A stretch of 64,000 nt of DNA from Sacculina carcini (taxonomy: Eukaryota; Arthropoda; Thecostraca; Sacculinidae). The translations under genes and the position numbers were made by a program. Below the pieces are notes generated by a model, which was not told the DNA's origin, searched no databases, and worked only from the letters and a program-made list of their open reading frames with translations. Of this stretch, positions 12,301 to 26,177 are shown piece by piece. The number at the start of each line of letters is the position of its first letter. Within the stretch, counting starts at the first letter, position 1. Location of the stretch: contig OU696592.1 of assembly GCA_916048095.2 (NCBI GenBank), positions 2,875,109 to 2,939,108 of the forward strand. The letters run 5' to 3'.

Positions 12301-14532
12301 TGGGGAATGATGTTAAGTAATAAATATAGTTTGGAAACATTCTGATGAAAAGATTTCATCATCTTTCATTGTTTGTTTCGTGTGTGTGTGTTCTGAATTA
12401 TACCACACGACGGGCAGATTTATATATCAGGCGGGTTGAGGGATAATATTGGTCAAAATAAGAACAAAAATATTCACATTTAGACTTTTCTATTGGTTAA
12501 GATATTTATAGGTTACATTTTTTGGTTTTCAATTTGTATTCATTATATTTTATAGATTTGATATGAATTTTATTGTATGAATTGTTCCGCACGACGGGTG
12601 GGTTTAAAAAAATGTTTTTAGATCATTTTTTCAAATGGTTCATTTAAAAAAGGTAATTTTTTTTAAAAATAAAAATGTTCCGCGGGCAGCTACTATAGAC
12701 AATAGAACGTTCAATTTTCCCTGTAGAATTAATCCATACACAAAACCAATGGATTCGACTTCAAATATGAATTTTATTGTATGATTTGTTCCCCACGACG
12801 GGCGGGTTTAAAAAGGGTGTTTCCATTTTTTATCATTTCATTTTGTATTTTTTTACAAATAAAAATGCTCCGCGGGCAGCAACTATAGACAAAAAAACGT
12901 TTAATTTACCCTGTAGAATAAATCCATACACAAAACCAATGGATTTGACTTCAAGATCCAGAACGGATCGTGTTCGAGTTCTGAATTATTCAGCACGACG
13001 GGCGGGTTTAAAAATGACTCAGGCGGACTGAGGGGAAATATTTTGTCGAAATAAAAGTAATTAAACTTATAATTTTCAATTGATTAATATTTTTATGAGT
13101 GTACCCTATTTCATTTTTATTTTTCCATATTTTTTTACGAATTGAATATGAATTTCATGTTATGAATTGCTCCGCACAACGGGCGGGTTTTACTGCTATA
13201 TATATACATAAAGAAGAAATTATCTGTCTGTCTGCGTATGTATGCTTGAATATGAGGTGACATAATTGCGCTGGTTCATGGTTCGCTGGTTCAATGATCA
13301 GGGGCTTCAAACGCAAACGAAGCGATGGCTCATTTTTATGCAATAAAAATGTCCCGCGGGCAGTTATTCATGTTATGAATTGCTCCGCACAACGGGCGGG
13401 TTTTAATGAAAAACATCGTCAATAATTAAAACAAGAATTTACAAATTTCACTTTTTCTGTTGGTCGTTTTTCATCAATTTTCTTTGTGTTTGTTTCGTGT
13501 TTGAGTTCTGAATTATTCCGCACGACGGGCAGCTTTAAATATGAGGCGGGTTGTGGAAAAACATGTTTTCTAAATTGAAACATAAATTTCACATTTAGAC
13601 TTTCATATTGGCTAAACATTCCTATGGGTTTGTTTTTCTTTTTCAATTTTCACTAATTTTTTTTCCATGAGGGGCGGGTTTAAAAAAAGTGTTTCCATTT
13701 TTTAGTTCATTTTTTCAAATGGTTCATTTAAAAAAGGTATTTTTTTAATAAAAATGCTCCGCGGGCAGCAACTATAGACAATAGAACGTTCAATTTACCC
13801 TGTAGAATTAATCCATACACAAAACCAATGGATTTGACTTCAAGATCCAGAACGGATCGTGTTCGAGTTCTGAATTATTCAGCACGACGGGCGGGTTTAA
13901 AAATGACTCAGGCGGACTGAGGGGAAATATTTTGTCGAAATAAAAATAATTAAACTTATAATTTTCAATAGATGAATATTTCAATGAGTGTACCCTATTT
14001 CATTTTTATTTTTCCATATTTTTTATGAATTGAATATGAATTTCATGTTATGAATTGCTCCGCACAACGGGCGGGTTTGAATGCTATATATATACATAAA
14101 GAAGAAATTATCTGTCTGTCTGTGTATGTATGCTTGAATATGAGGTGACATAATTGCGCTGGTTCATGGTTCGCTGGTTCAATGATCAGGGGATTCAAAC
14201 GCAAACGAAGCGATGGCTCATTTTTATGAAATAAAAATGTCCCGCGGGCAGCAATAAAACGTTCAATTTCACCGTGTAGAATTCATATACAAAACTAATG
14301 GATTTGACTTCAAGAACCAGAACGGATGGTGTTCGAGTTCTGAATTATTCCGCACGTCGGCCGGGTTTAAATATGAGGCGGGCTGAGTGAAAATATTTTG
14401 TCAAAATAAAATTAAAAATAATGAAATTTAGACTTTTTAATTGATTAAGGTGTTTATGAGTTTGCCTTATTTGTTTTTAATTTGCAATATTTCAATGAAT
14501 TGCTCCGCACAACGGGCGGGTTTTAATGCTAG
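9305..14532 (+). mobile_element. Helitron-like unit 2 (5228 bp, near-identical to unit 1)
   Basis: It begins at the base after the CTAG of unit 1 and ends in its own CTAG at 14529-14532. By eye the only differences from unit 1 are the TG microsatellite near the 5' end, a T-to-C change in the conserved 5' block, and an A-to-C change at 10589 (unit 1 position 5361). The internal subrepeats and hairpin modules are in the same order and spacing. The near identity implies very recent amplification, or an assembly duplication that needs excluding. Confidence 0.8.
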
Positions 14533-17500
14533 TCTATATATATAAAAGAGATCCTCTGTGTGTCTGTCTGTGTGTGTGTGTGTGTGTCTGTGTGTGTGTT
14601 CGACCCTCCTTGGTCCATTTTCTATCAGCTATTATTCGGCCACCACTCAGCCTACCCGCTAACAATTTATACCATCACGTTGGAAATTTTCTTGTCTACA
14701 CTTTAGATTAAATTTTAAATTTCAAAAATGAAATCATAAAAAGTTATAGCGGTGAAAAGACAAAATGAACCCTGAAAAATGCGAAAATTGTGGTCAATGC
14801 TCTGCCATCTACTCCTCATAAACCAGAAATGGTACAGCCAAACAGATTATACCACTGTGTAGAGAATTTTCTGTTCTACAAGATAGGTTATAATTCATAT
14901 CCGAAAATAGAACATAAAACATGTAAACATGACAAAATTTCAATCTATATTCAAAATTATATTTATACTCCACGCGTCCGATTTTCTATACTTTTTTCTC
15001 TATGTATCAAAAACTAATTATCACACAACTAAATAAATAATACCATCATGCTGGGAATTTTGTTTGCTACAACACGGTATAATTTTTAATTTTCCAAAGT
15101 GTATTGAAAAAAAGTTACGGCGGTGTGAAGTCAAAATGACAAAGTCAAAAATGCAAAATTAGCACTGGAAACCGTGAATGTTTTGGTAAATATTCCCCTA
15201 TCTATTCCTAATAAACCAGCAATGGTACAGCTATAAAAATTATAATATTGTGTAGATAATTTTGTGTTCTACAAGAAAAGTTATAATTTATACCCACAAA
15301 TGATACAAAAAATGTGTAAAATTGGCAAAATTGTCAAATACATCCAAAATTACACTTGATCACCGGGCGCCTAAATTAATTCATTTTTCTACCTATTTCT
15401 CAGGAACTATTTGTCACACATTAAAATAAATTATATCATCGTGCTGGAAATTGTATTTTTTAAAATGCGGTATAATTCTTAATTTTCCAAAGTGTATCTG
15501 AAGGAAGTGACGGCGGTGTAAAGTCAAAAGGACATATTGCCAATTTGACAGCTATTATGCGCACTTGCGATTACACAGGAATATACTACTGTGTAGAGAA
15601 TTTTGTGTTCTACAAGAAAAAGTGTAATTTATACCCACAAATGATACAAAAAACGTGTAAAATTGGCAAAATTCTCAAATACATCCAAAATTACACTTGA
15701 ACACCGGGTGACTACAATTTATTCATTTTTATACCCATTTCTCAGGAACTATTTGTCATACATTAAAATTAATTATACCATCGTGCTAGAAATTTTGTTT
15801 CCTACAGTACGGTATAATTTTTAATTTTCCAAAGTGTATCTGAAGGAAGTTACGCCGGTGTAAAGTCAAAATGTCATGTTGCCAATTTGACAGCTATTAT
15901 GCGTACTTGCGATTACACATGAATATACACTGATTAAATTTCACTGAAGTCCAATCACAATTTACGCACTTGCAATTACACAGGAATATACTACTGTGTA
16001 GAGAATTTTGTGTTCTACAAGATAAGCTATAATTTATACCCACAAATGATACAAAAAACGTGTAAAATTGGCAAAATTCTCAAATACATCCAAAATTACA
16101 CTTGAACACCGGGCGACTAAAATCAATTCATTTTTCTACTATTTCTCAGTAACTATTTGTTACACATAAAAATAAATTATACCATCGTTCTAGAAATCTT
16201 TTCTTCTACAATACGGTATAATTTGTAATTTTCCAAAGGGTATCTGAAGGAAGTTACGGCGGTGTAAAGTCAAAAGGACATATTGCCAATTTGACAGCTA
16301 TTATGCGCACTTGCGATTACACAGGAATATACACCGATTAAATTTCACTGAAGCCCAATCACAATTAAGAATGCATCATATTATCTCCAAGCATGGATGG
16401 TGTGGTTTTATTGCGTACAGTTTAATTAATGCTACACTCTACTGAATATAAAGGCTTTATTGTCCTCAATAACGTTCCGCACGACGGGCGAGTAAAATGC
16501 TATTGGGAACAAAGTAAACTACTGAATTTAACTGTGTAATTTAATTGGTTTAATTTCAAGTTGCATAAGCATAAGTTGCATAAGGATATGGGTTGCAATA
16601 TCATGTAATGCCAACTTATGCTGTTTTAGCGGAAGCATTAACCTGGAATTATAGAGATGACAGAAGGTTGCATTGTTTTGATAGTGTTGTGGAAAAACAT
16701 GTTTTCTAAATTGAAACATAAATTTCACATTTAGACTTTTAGATTAGCTATAACTTTCCTGTGGGTTTGTTTTTCTTTTTCAATTTGCACTAATTTTTTT
16801 ATGAATTGAATATTAATTATATTTTATGAACTGTTCCGCACGACGGGCGAATTAAATGTATCTATAAAGAGTGGGTTTAAATGATAGCGAGGTATATGAT
16901 ATTTTGCTAGCAGTAAATATTCTAGCGATAAAAGTAGAATAGCTCTTAAGCAAATGATTTTGGAGAATGATGTGAACCTTTAAATATATTTTGCGATCTG
17001 ATGATATATGTATTAGGAATAATACGTAGCAGAATATAGATTGCATAATATAATATCGGCTGTAATATCAAGGGCTGCATTATCGATGTAATCCAAAAAA
17101 TAACAACTGTATGAATATGATGCATTAGTGGAAGCATTAACCGGGAATTATGAGATAATATGATAATGGTGTAAAATTATATCGCATTATGCAACAAATG
17201 TGAATTTAGCTACCTTACAGTTTGGTCCCGATACTATATTGGCGGGTTGAGAGAAAAGTATTGGTGGGCCGCGTGTTTGGGACCCCTGGGGTAGATAATC
17301 TCAGTCTTCTGATTACAAATTATGATCGCATCAGTATATTTTGTGATCACAAACTAATAAGTTAAATCACCTCAGACTAGGCTGAGAGCGGTCAAGATTG
17401 AATGGTTGGGTTGGGTTGGGTAGGTTTGACTCAGGTTATATTGGGTTTTAATGATAGCGGAAAATATATAAATTTTAACAATAAATATTATAGCGGTAAA

Positions 17501-20192
17501 AGTGAAATAGTACTTAAGGAAATGATATTGGGGAATGATGTTAAGTAATAAATATAGTTTGGAAACAGTCTGATGAAAAGATTTCATCATCTTTCATTGT
17601 TTGTTTCGTGTTTGTGTTCTGAATTATACCACACGACGGGCAGATTTATATATCAGGCGGGTTGAGGGATAATATTTGTCAAAATAAGAACAAAAATATT
17701 CACATTTAGGCTTTTCTATTGGTTAAGATATTTATAGGTTACATTTTTTGCTTTTCGATTTGTATTCATTATATTTTATGGATTTGATATGAATTTTATT
17801 GTATGAATTGTTCCGCACGACGGGTGGGTTTAAAAAAGTGTTTTTAGATCATTTTTTCAAATGGTTCATTTAAAAAAAGTTTTTTTTTTTTTAAATAAAA
17901 ATGTTCCGCGGGCAGCAACTATAGACAATAGAACGTTCAATTTACCCTGTAGAATTAATCCATACACAAAACCAATGGATTTGACTTCAAGATGCAGAAC
18001 GGATCGTGTTCGAGTTCTGAATTATTCAGCACGACGGGCGGGTTTAAAAATGACTCAGGCGGACTGAGGGGAAATATTGTGTCGAAATAAAAATAATTAA
18101 ACTTATAATTTTCAATTGATTAATATTTTTATGTGTGTACCCTATTTCATTTTTATTTTTCCATATTTTTTATGAATTGAATATGAATTTCATGTTATGA
18201 ATTGCTCCGCACAACTGGCGGGTTTTAATGCTATATCTATATATATAAAAGAGATCCTCTATGAGATATCCTCTATGATCCTTTATGAAATAAAAATGTC
18301 CCGCGGGCAGCAATAAAACGTTCAATTTCACCGTATAGAATGAATTCATATACAAAACTAATGGATTTGACTTCAAGAACCAGAACGGATGGTGTTCGAG
18401 TTCTGAATTTCTCCTCACGTCGGGCGGGTTTAAATATGAGGCGGGTTGAGTGAAAATATTTTGTCAAAATAAAATTAAAAATAATGAAATTTAGACTTTT
18501 TAATTGATTAAGGTCTTCATGAGTTTGCCTTATTTATTTTTAATTTGCAATATTTTTATGAATTGTTCCGCACAACGGGCGGGTTTTAATGCGGTTTTAA
18601 TGCTATATATATACATAAAGAAGAAATTATCTGTCTGTCTGTGTATGTATGCTTGAATATGAGGTGACATAATTGCGCTGGTTCATGGTTCGCTGGTTCA
18701 ATGATCAGGGGCTTCAAACGCAAACGAAGCGATGGCTCATTTTTATGAAATAAAAATGTCCCGCGGGCAGCAATAAAACGTTCAATTTCACCGTGTAGAA
18801 TGAATTCATATACAAAACTAATGGATTTGACTTCAAGAACCAGAACGGATGGTGTTCGAGTTCTGAATTATTCCGCACGTCGGCCGGGTTTAAATATGAG
18901 GCGGGCTGAGTGAAAATATTTTGCTATATATATACATAAAGAAGAAATTATCTGTCTGTCTGTGTATGTATGCTTGAATATGAGGTGACATAATTGCGCA
19001 GGTCCAATGGTATATATATACATAAAGAAGAAATTATCTGTCTGTCTGTGTGTGTATGCTTGAATATGAGGTGACATAATTGCGCGGGTTCAATGGTATA
19101 GATCAGGGGCTTAATTGTTCCGCACGACGGGCGGGTAAAATGCTACTGGGAACAAAGTAAACTACTGAATTATTGTACCATATAGAACCATTAAATACAA
19201 AACCATTATTATATAATAAAGAACCATTTGAGTATTAGTTAGTTAGTTGTCATTAGTTGGTTTATATATAAAGAACCATTGGTGTTGGGGCTTAATTGTT
19301 CCGCACGACGGGCGGGTTTAAATATGAGGCTGTTCGAGGGAAAATGTTAAATGTTTTGCTTTTTAATTTGTATTCAGTTTATTTTATGGATTGAATATGC
19401 ATTTTATTTTATGGATTGAATATGCATTTTATTTTATAAATTGTTCAGCACGACGGGCGGGTTTAAATATGAGACGGGCTGAAGGAAAATATGTTGTCAA
19501 AAAATATAATTGAATTTAGACTTTTCAATTGAGTAAGATTTTAATGAGTATATCTGTTTTCTTTTTTAATTTGCAATATGTTTATGAATTAAATATGAAT
19601 TTCATCTTATGAATTGCTCCGCACAACTGGCGGGTTTCATTGCTAGACGGTGATATTAAGTTATTAAAATATTTTGGAAACATTATGATGAAAAAGTGTA
19701 GTCATTTTTCATTGTTTCGTGTCTGAGTTCTGAATTATTCAGCACGACGGGCATGTATAAATATGAGGCGGTTTAGGCAAACTATTTTGTGAAAATAAAT
19801 ATAAAATATAGAAATTTAGACTTTTGTATGGGTTTACTCAACTCTTTTTTAATTCATATTCCTTTTCTCTCATGAATTGAATACAAATTTAATAGTATGA
19901 ACTGTTTCGCACGACGGGCGAATTTACATGCTAGGATTTTCATTGTTTGTTACGTGTTTGTGTTCTGAATTATTCCGCACAATGGGCTGGTTTATATATG
20001 AGGCGGGTTGAGGGAAAATATTATGTCAAAATAAAAATAAAAATATTCACACTTGGACTTTTCTATTGAGTAAGACACTGATGAGTTTTCATTTTCTTTT
20101 TTAATTTGGAATATTTTTATGAATATGAATTATTATGAATATTAATTCCATTTTATGAATTCCTCCGCACAACGGGCGGGTTTTAATGCTAG
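14533..20192 (+). mobile_element. Helitron-like unit 3 (5660 bp, diverged and rearranged)
   Basis: Same 5' end (TCTATATATATAAAAG) and a 3' CTAG at 20189-20192. The first 900 bp differ from unit 2 by only a few bases; differences rise after about 15600. The part after about 17830 is rearranged: one of the two 195-bp modules is missing. The internal 5'-end-like module (TATACATAAAGAAGAAATTA, then TCTG repeats) occurs three times, near 18605, 18926 and 19014. A short repeat with AGAACCATT words is present at 19185-19280. At 19640-19645 a complete internal ending (GGGTTTCATTGCTAG) is followed by new sequence, consistent with a nested or fused element. Confidence 0.75.
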
Positions 20193-20222
20193 TATATTTA
20201 TAAAAGAGATCCTCTGTGTGTC

Positions 20223-20320
<98 letters not shown>

Positions 20321-23300
20321 TGTCCCACCCTCCTTGGTCCATTTTCTATCAGCTACTGCTCAGCCACCACTTGGCCTACCCGCTAACCTTTTATACCATC
20401 ACGTTGGAAATTTTTTTCACTTCACTTTAGGCAATTTTTTTTTTAATTTTAAAAATAAAACCAAAAAAAGTTATAGCGGTGAAACGACAAAATGAGCCCT
20501 GAAAAATGCGAAAATTTTGGTCAATATTCTGCCACCAAGTTCTCCTTAAAAAATGGTACAGCAATACAGATTATATCACTGTGTAGAAACATTTTCCGTT
20601 CTACAATATAGGTTATAATTATTATCCAAATATTGAACCTAAAATATGTAAAATGGAAAAAAATCAATCTACATTAAAAATTCCATTTGAACTCCGGGCG
20701 TCCGATTTAATGTACTTTTTTATCTATTTCTCAGCAACTAAATATCACACATCTAAATTAATAATACCATCATGCTTTAAATTTTGTCTTCTACACCACG
20801 GTATAAATTTTATTTTTCCAAAATGTATTTAAAAAAGTTACGACGGTGTGAAGTCAAAATGACAAAGTCAAAAAGGCAAAATTTGCACTGAGAAACGCGA
20901 ATATTGTGGTCAATATTCCGCTATCTATTCCTCATAAACCAGCAAAGTTAGAGCTATAAAAAGTATACTATTGTGTAGAAAATTGTGTGTTCTAAAAAAA
21001 AATTATACCCACAAATGATACACAAAACGTGTAAAATTGGCAAAATTCTCAAATACATCCAAAATTGCACTTTAACATCAAGCGACTAAATTTTTTTTTC
21101 TACCTATTTCTCAGTAACTGTTTGTCACACGTTAAAATAAAATATACCATCGTGCTGGAAATCTTGTTGTCTACAATACGGTATAATTTGTAATTTTCCA
21201 AAGTGTATCTAAAAGAAGTTACGGTGGTGTAAAGTCAAAAAGACATATTACCAATTTGACAGCTATTATGCGCACTTGCGATTACACAGGAATAAACACC
21301 GATTAAATTTCACTGAAGCCCAATCACAATTAAGAATGCATCATATTAGCTCCAAGCATGGATGGTGTGGTTTTATTGCGTACAGTTTAATTAATGCTAC
21401 ACTATACTTAATAGAAAGTCTTTATTGTCCTCAATACTTACACATGAATTGTTCCGCACGACGGGCGGGTAAAATGCTACTGGGAACAAAGTAAACTAAT
21501 GAATTTCACTGTGTAACTTAATTGGTTTAATTTCAAGTTGCATACACTGAAGCTGCATAAGGATTCGGGTTGTAATATCATGCAATGTGAACTATATGCA
21601 TTTGATGTTTTAGCGGAAGCATTAATCTGGAATTATAGAGATGACAGAAAGTTTCATTGTTTTGATAGTGTTACACTTCTGAATTACTACACACGAAGGA
21701 CGGGTGTGAATTGGAGCAGTGTTGATGGAAAAAACATCGTCAATAATTAAAACAAGAATTTACAAATTTGTCTTTTTCTATTGGTCGTTTTTCATCAATT
21801 TTCTTAGTGTTTGCTTCGTGTTTGAGTTCTGAATTATTCCGCACGACGGGCAGCTTTAAATATGAGGCGGGTTGTGGAAAAACATGTCTTCTAAATTGAA
21901 ACATAAATTTCACATTTAGACTTTTATATTGACTAAAACTTCCCTATGGGTTTGTTTTTCTTTTTCAATTTGCACTAATTTTTTATGAATTGAATATTAA
22001 TTATATTTTATGAACTGTTCCGCACGACGGGCGGGCTTAAATGTATCTATAAAGAGTGGGTTTAAATGATAGCGAGGTATATGATATATTGCTAGCAGTA
22101 AATATTCTAGCGATAAAAGTAGAATAGCACTTAAGCAAATGATGGTGGAGAATGATGTGAACCTTTAAATATATTTTGCGATCTGATGATATATGTATTA
22201 GGAATAATACGTAGCAGAATATAGATTGCATAATATAATATCGGCTGTAATATCAAGGGCTGTAATATCGGTGTAATCTAAAAAATAACAACTGTATGAA
22301 TATGATGCATTAGTGGAAGCATTAACCGGGAAATATGAGATAAATTATGGAGAAAAAAATTATTTATATACTAAAAAAATTCAATGTTATTTTGTGTTTA
22401 CATTTCGAAATTATTCCAGACGACGGGCGGCCTCAAGTATGAAGCGGGTTGACTGAATAATATGTCGTTAATTATTAGAATAATAATATGCAAATTCAGA
22501 ACAGGAATTTTCTATTGGTATAGATTTTACAAATTAGAGTTTTCTATTAGACTGGCTGTTTGCATTTAAATATGTATTACTTTTGTTTTATTAATAGTTC
22601 CGCACCACGGTTGGGTTCAAACATTCAATTTTACCGTGTGGAATGAATCCATATACAAACTCACGGACTTAACTTCAAGATCCAGACTCACTAATGTAAA
22701 GGTGACTTAAATGGTGTATAATTATATCGCATTATGCAACAAATGTGAATTCAGCTGCCTTACAGTTTGGTTCCGATACTATATTGGCGGGTTGAGAGAA
22801 AAGTATTGGTGGGTCGCGTGTTTGGGACCCCTGGGGTAGATAATCTCAGTCTTCTGATTGCAAATTATGATCGAATCAGCATATTTTGCGATCACAAACT
22901 AATAAGTTGAATCATCTCAGACTAGGCTGAGAGCGGTCAAGATTGAATGGTTGGGTTGGGTTGGGTAGGTTTGACTCAGGTTATATTGGCTTTTTATGAT
23001 AGAGGAAAATATATAAATTTTAGGAATAAATATTATAGCGGTAAAAGTAAAATAGAACTTAAGCAAATAATGTTGGGGAATGTTGTTAAGTAATAAATAT
23101 AGTTAGGAAACATTCTGATGAAAAGATTTCATCATCTTTCATTGTTTGTTTCCTGTTTGTGTTCTGAATTATACCACACGACGGGCAGATTTATATATCA
23201 GGCGGGTTGAGGGATAATATTTGTCAAAATAAAAACAAAAATATTCACATTTTGACTTTTCTATTGGTTAAGATATTTATAGGTTACATTTTTTGCTTTT

Positions 23301-23771
23301 CAATTTGTATTAATTACATTTTATGGATTTAATATGAATTTTATTGCATGAATTGTTCCGCACGACGGGCGGGTTTAAAAAGTGCTTTTCTTAGTTCATT
23401 TTTTCAAATGGTTCATTTAAAAAAAGGTAATTAAAAAAAAAATGCTCCGCGGGCAGCACCTATAGACAATAGAACGTTCAATTTCCCTGTAGAATTAATC
23501 CATACACAACACCAATGGATTTGTCTTCAAGATCCATAACATATCGTGTTCGAGATCTGAATTATTCAGCACGACGGGCGGGTGTAAAAATGACTAAGGC
23601 GGACTGAGGGGAAATATTTTGTCGAAATAAAAATATTTAAACTTATAATTTTCAATTGATTAATATTTTTATGGGTGTACCCTATTTCATTTTTATTTTC
23701 CATATTTTTATGAATTGAATATGGATTTCATGTTATGAATTACTCCGCACAACGGTTGGGCTTAATGCTAG
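20193..23771 (+). mobile_element. Helitron-like unit 4 (3579 bp, oldest-looking)
   Basis: It starts TATATTTATAAAAGAGATCC directly after the CTAG of unit 3 and ends in a weaker hairpin (CCGCACAACGGTTGGG), then CTTAATGCTAG, followed by T. It is clearly related to units 1-3 but shorter: it has fewer subrepeats and lacks the two-fold 3' module set. The TG tract near its 5' end is expanded to about 100 bp. It is the most diverged unit, so divergence rises from left to right along the array. Confidence 0.75.
20219..20322. repeat. Long (TG)n microsatellite in unit 4
   Basis: Nearly pure TG repeat of about 100 bp at the position where the other units carry a short TG tract. It makes open frames of repeated VC or HT that are not genes. 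Confidence 0.95.
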
Positions 23772-23786
23772 TATATATATATATAT

Positions 23787-23952
23787 ACATATGAAGAGAG
23801 AGAAGAAAACACAAATGACTGCCACTTTAGTCAAGCGTTTCGGTCTTGAGACCTTCGACTGATCTGTCTATAGTCACTGACGAAGGTCCCAAGACCGAAA
23901 CGTTTGATTGAAGTGTCAGTCATTTATGTTTTCTTCTCTCTTTTCATATATG
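23787..23952. mobile_element. Foldback (palindromic) element
   Basis: The left arm (about 23788-23857) and right arm (23881-23952) are inverted repeats of about 70 bp with few mismatches, around a 23-bp centre. Both arms hold CGTTTCGGTCTT/AAGACCGAAACG and a GAGAAGAAAACA word. TA dinucleotide tracts flank it. A transcript would form a long hairpin. No coding capacity. It looks like a MITE-type foldback, but the superfamily is not clear. Confidence 0.7.
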
Positions 23953-23962
23953 TCGATAACTT

Positions 23963-23968
<6 letters not shown>

Positions 23969-24055
<87 letters not shown>

Positions 24056-24056
24056 T
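23969..24056. repeat. Compound (TA)n(TG)n microsatellite
   Basis: About 65 bp of TA followed by about 20 bp of TG, immediately right of the foldback element. Confidence 0.95.
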
Positions 24057-24198
24057 TGCATGTGATGCGTGTGTGTGCTTGTGTATGTGATTCCAACAGT
24101 AGGCTTCAGTAGTGAGCATTGTGCATGCATAACACACTTCCGTCGGGAGCCTAACCTAGCATCTCCCCAGTCAACACAAACAGCAAACCAGTATGGAA

Positions 24199-24460
24199 CA
24201 ACACACACACACACACACACACGCACACACACACACACACACACACATCCACCCACACACACACAAACATACACACATACACATACATACACATACATAC
24301 ATTCACAGACACACACACACACATACAGACACTCACACAGACACACACATAAACAAATATACACACATACACATACATACACATACATACATTCACAGAC
24401 ACACACACAGACACACACACAGACACACACATACACACATATACACACACATAGAGGGAG
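24199..24460. repeat. Compound CA microsatellite with internal duplication
   Basis: Imperfect CA repeat. A block with CACATACATACATTCACAGA occurs twice (near 24284 and 24372). Frames through it give HTHT or VCVC repeats and are not genes. Confidence 0.9.
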
Positions 24461-25861
24461 AGACAGACACACGCAGATATTTTTAACACCTGAGGGAGTC
24501 CAGTGTATTCAAGTTTTATCTCAAGCACGTACGTGTCTGTCTGTCTGCATGTAAGCCTATGTGTGTATGTACGTGCATGTGAGTATGTTTGTGCCTATGT
24601 GTGTATGTACGTGCTTGTGTGCATGTGCTTAGGTATGTGTGTGTGTATGTGTATGTGTGTTGAATAATGTAGACAAATGCAATATAGCTGGTTCAGTTCG
24701 CACAAGCACACGTGCATAGTTGTGTTTGAACTTTGCAACATTGCAAATCTCACCATCGTATAATATCGGAAGCTGTCTGTGTGTCTGTCTGTATGCCAGT
24801 GTGTGTATGTGTGTGTATGCGTGTGTGTGTGCGTGTGTGTCGGCGGTATGTGCGTGTGTGTATGTACGTGCTTGAAATCACACATGTATGTACAAGTAAA
24901 AATTAAACATTCAATACATACAAGCACACACACATGCACACACACGCGCGAATATACAAACTCAAGCGAACAAATGGAAAAATATTGAAGATGACAGAAG
25001 GAGTGAATAATTCAACAGATGTGATATGAAACGATGTGAGCGAGGTTGCCTCGGGGCATAAGCCCAACACACTCAAACTAATTAAGAGTTTGATGAAAGC
25101 CGAACTCGAGCAGAATATCGATTGAGGAGAGAGGCGAGCCCAGTAGTTGTATTGTATAAAACTTATCTTTGTTTTGTGCTTGTAGTGTCATGTCCTTGTA
25201 GTACAACATTTATGATCAATGTTGTTGTGTCAACTAGCAAATACTTGGCTTTTTCTGCTGAATAACTTCCCAAGATACAATGCCTTGTTGATGCAGCTCC
25301 TTATGGTATAGCTGGCTATTCTTTCTAAGGCCGTTCATGAGTGGGGCTAATATGACTCCAGTGGCCCTTACCCCCGTCCCCACAACTGGCCGTTCTGCGA
25401 GAAAATTCTATAGTCGTGTCAAGAATTCCCCACGATTGACTCAGCACTTCAGGTCTGGCGTGTCTTCTGGTCTCACGCCTGCTACGATTGGTTGGCTGTC
25501 ACAAGCATGTCTGCACATACACACACACACACACATACACACATACACACACACACATACACACATGCAACTGCAAGAGACGCACCACATTGGGTGGAAG
25601 GCACTCAAATAGCATCGGACAGATGATAAGTCCCATATGATTTCCTCCTCGCACACGTCGTGTCTTTCTGACAATTTATAAATCCGAAAGCTTTTGTGCC
25701 TTTCCATCGTTCTATCTTCATATTTCGGTCTTCGTATTTCTACTGGGTCGCATCAAATATGATCGCATTCCTCAAGTATTTCTGATTGTGTCAGTGAAGT
25801 CAAGACGTTGATTGACCGCCAGTCGTATGCATACCAACACAATAGCACATACATACACTAG
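24461..25861. other. No gene recognised; scattered microsatellites
   Basis: TG/CA-rich tracts occur at about 24560-24660, 24775-24960 and 25515-25570. The remaining sequence shows no domain, transposon end or RNA gene that I can support. Confidence 0.5.
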
Positions 25862-26007
25862 CACATACACACTAGCACACACACACACACTCTGCAGACA
25901 CACTCTGCAGACACACTCTGCAGACACACTCTGCAGACACACTCTGCAGACACACTCTGCAGACACACTCTGCAGACACACATTGAACACACTAGCATAT
26001 ACACACT

Positions 26008-26038
<31 letters not shown>

Positions 26039-26126
26039 TGCACACACTACCACATTTACGCACTGGCACACACAATAGCAAACGCAGTAACACATACACA
26101 CACTAGCACATACACACCAGCACACA

Positions 26127-26175
<49 letters not shown>
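25862..26175. repeat. CA microsatellite with a seven-copy 13-bp minisatellite
   Basis: The unit CTCTGCAGACACA repeats seven times without visible variation at about 25890-25980, each copy carrying a PstI-type CTGCAG. It is flanked by imperfect CA repeats, and a pure CA tract ends the block at about 26130-26174. Confidence 0.9.

Positions 26176-26177
<2 letters not shown>

Noticed and set aside
4334..23700. Repeated 60-90-codon open frames in the Helitron units
   Set aside because: They recur only because the units are repeats. They cross the non-coding subrepeats and hairpins, show no domain, and are lost in the diverged units 3 and 4.
23908..24554. Long open frames of repeated HT, VC or YI residues on both strands
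   Set aside because: They are translations of CA/TG and TA microsatellites. The same applies at 3.5-4.2, 20.1-20.5, 25.8-26.2, 30.8-31.1, 33.1-33.4, 40.0-40.5, 53.1-54.2 and 55.2 kb.
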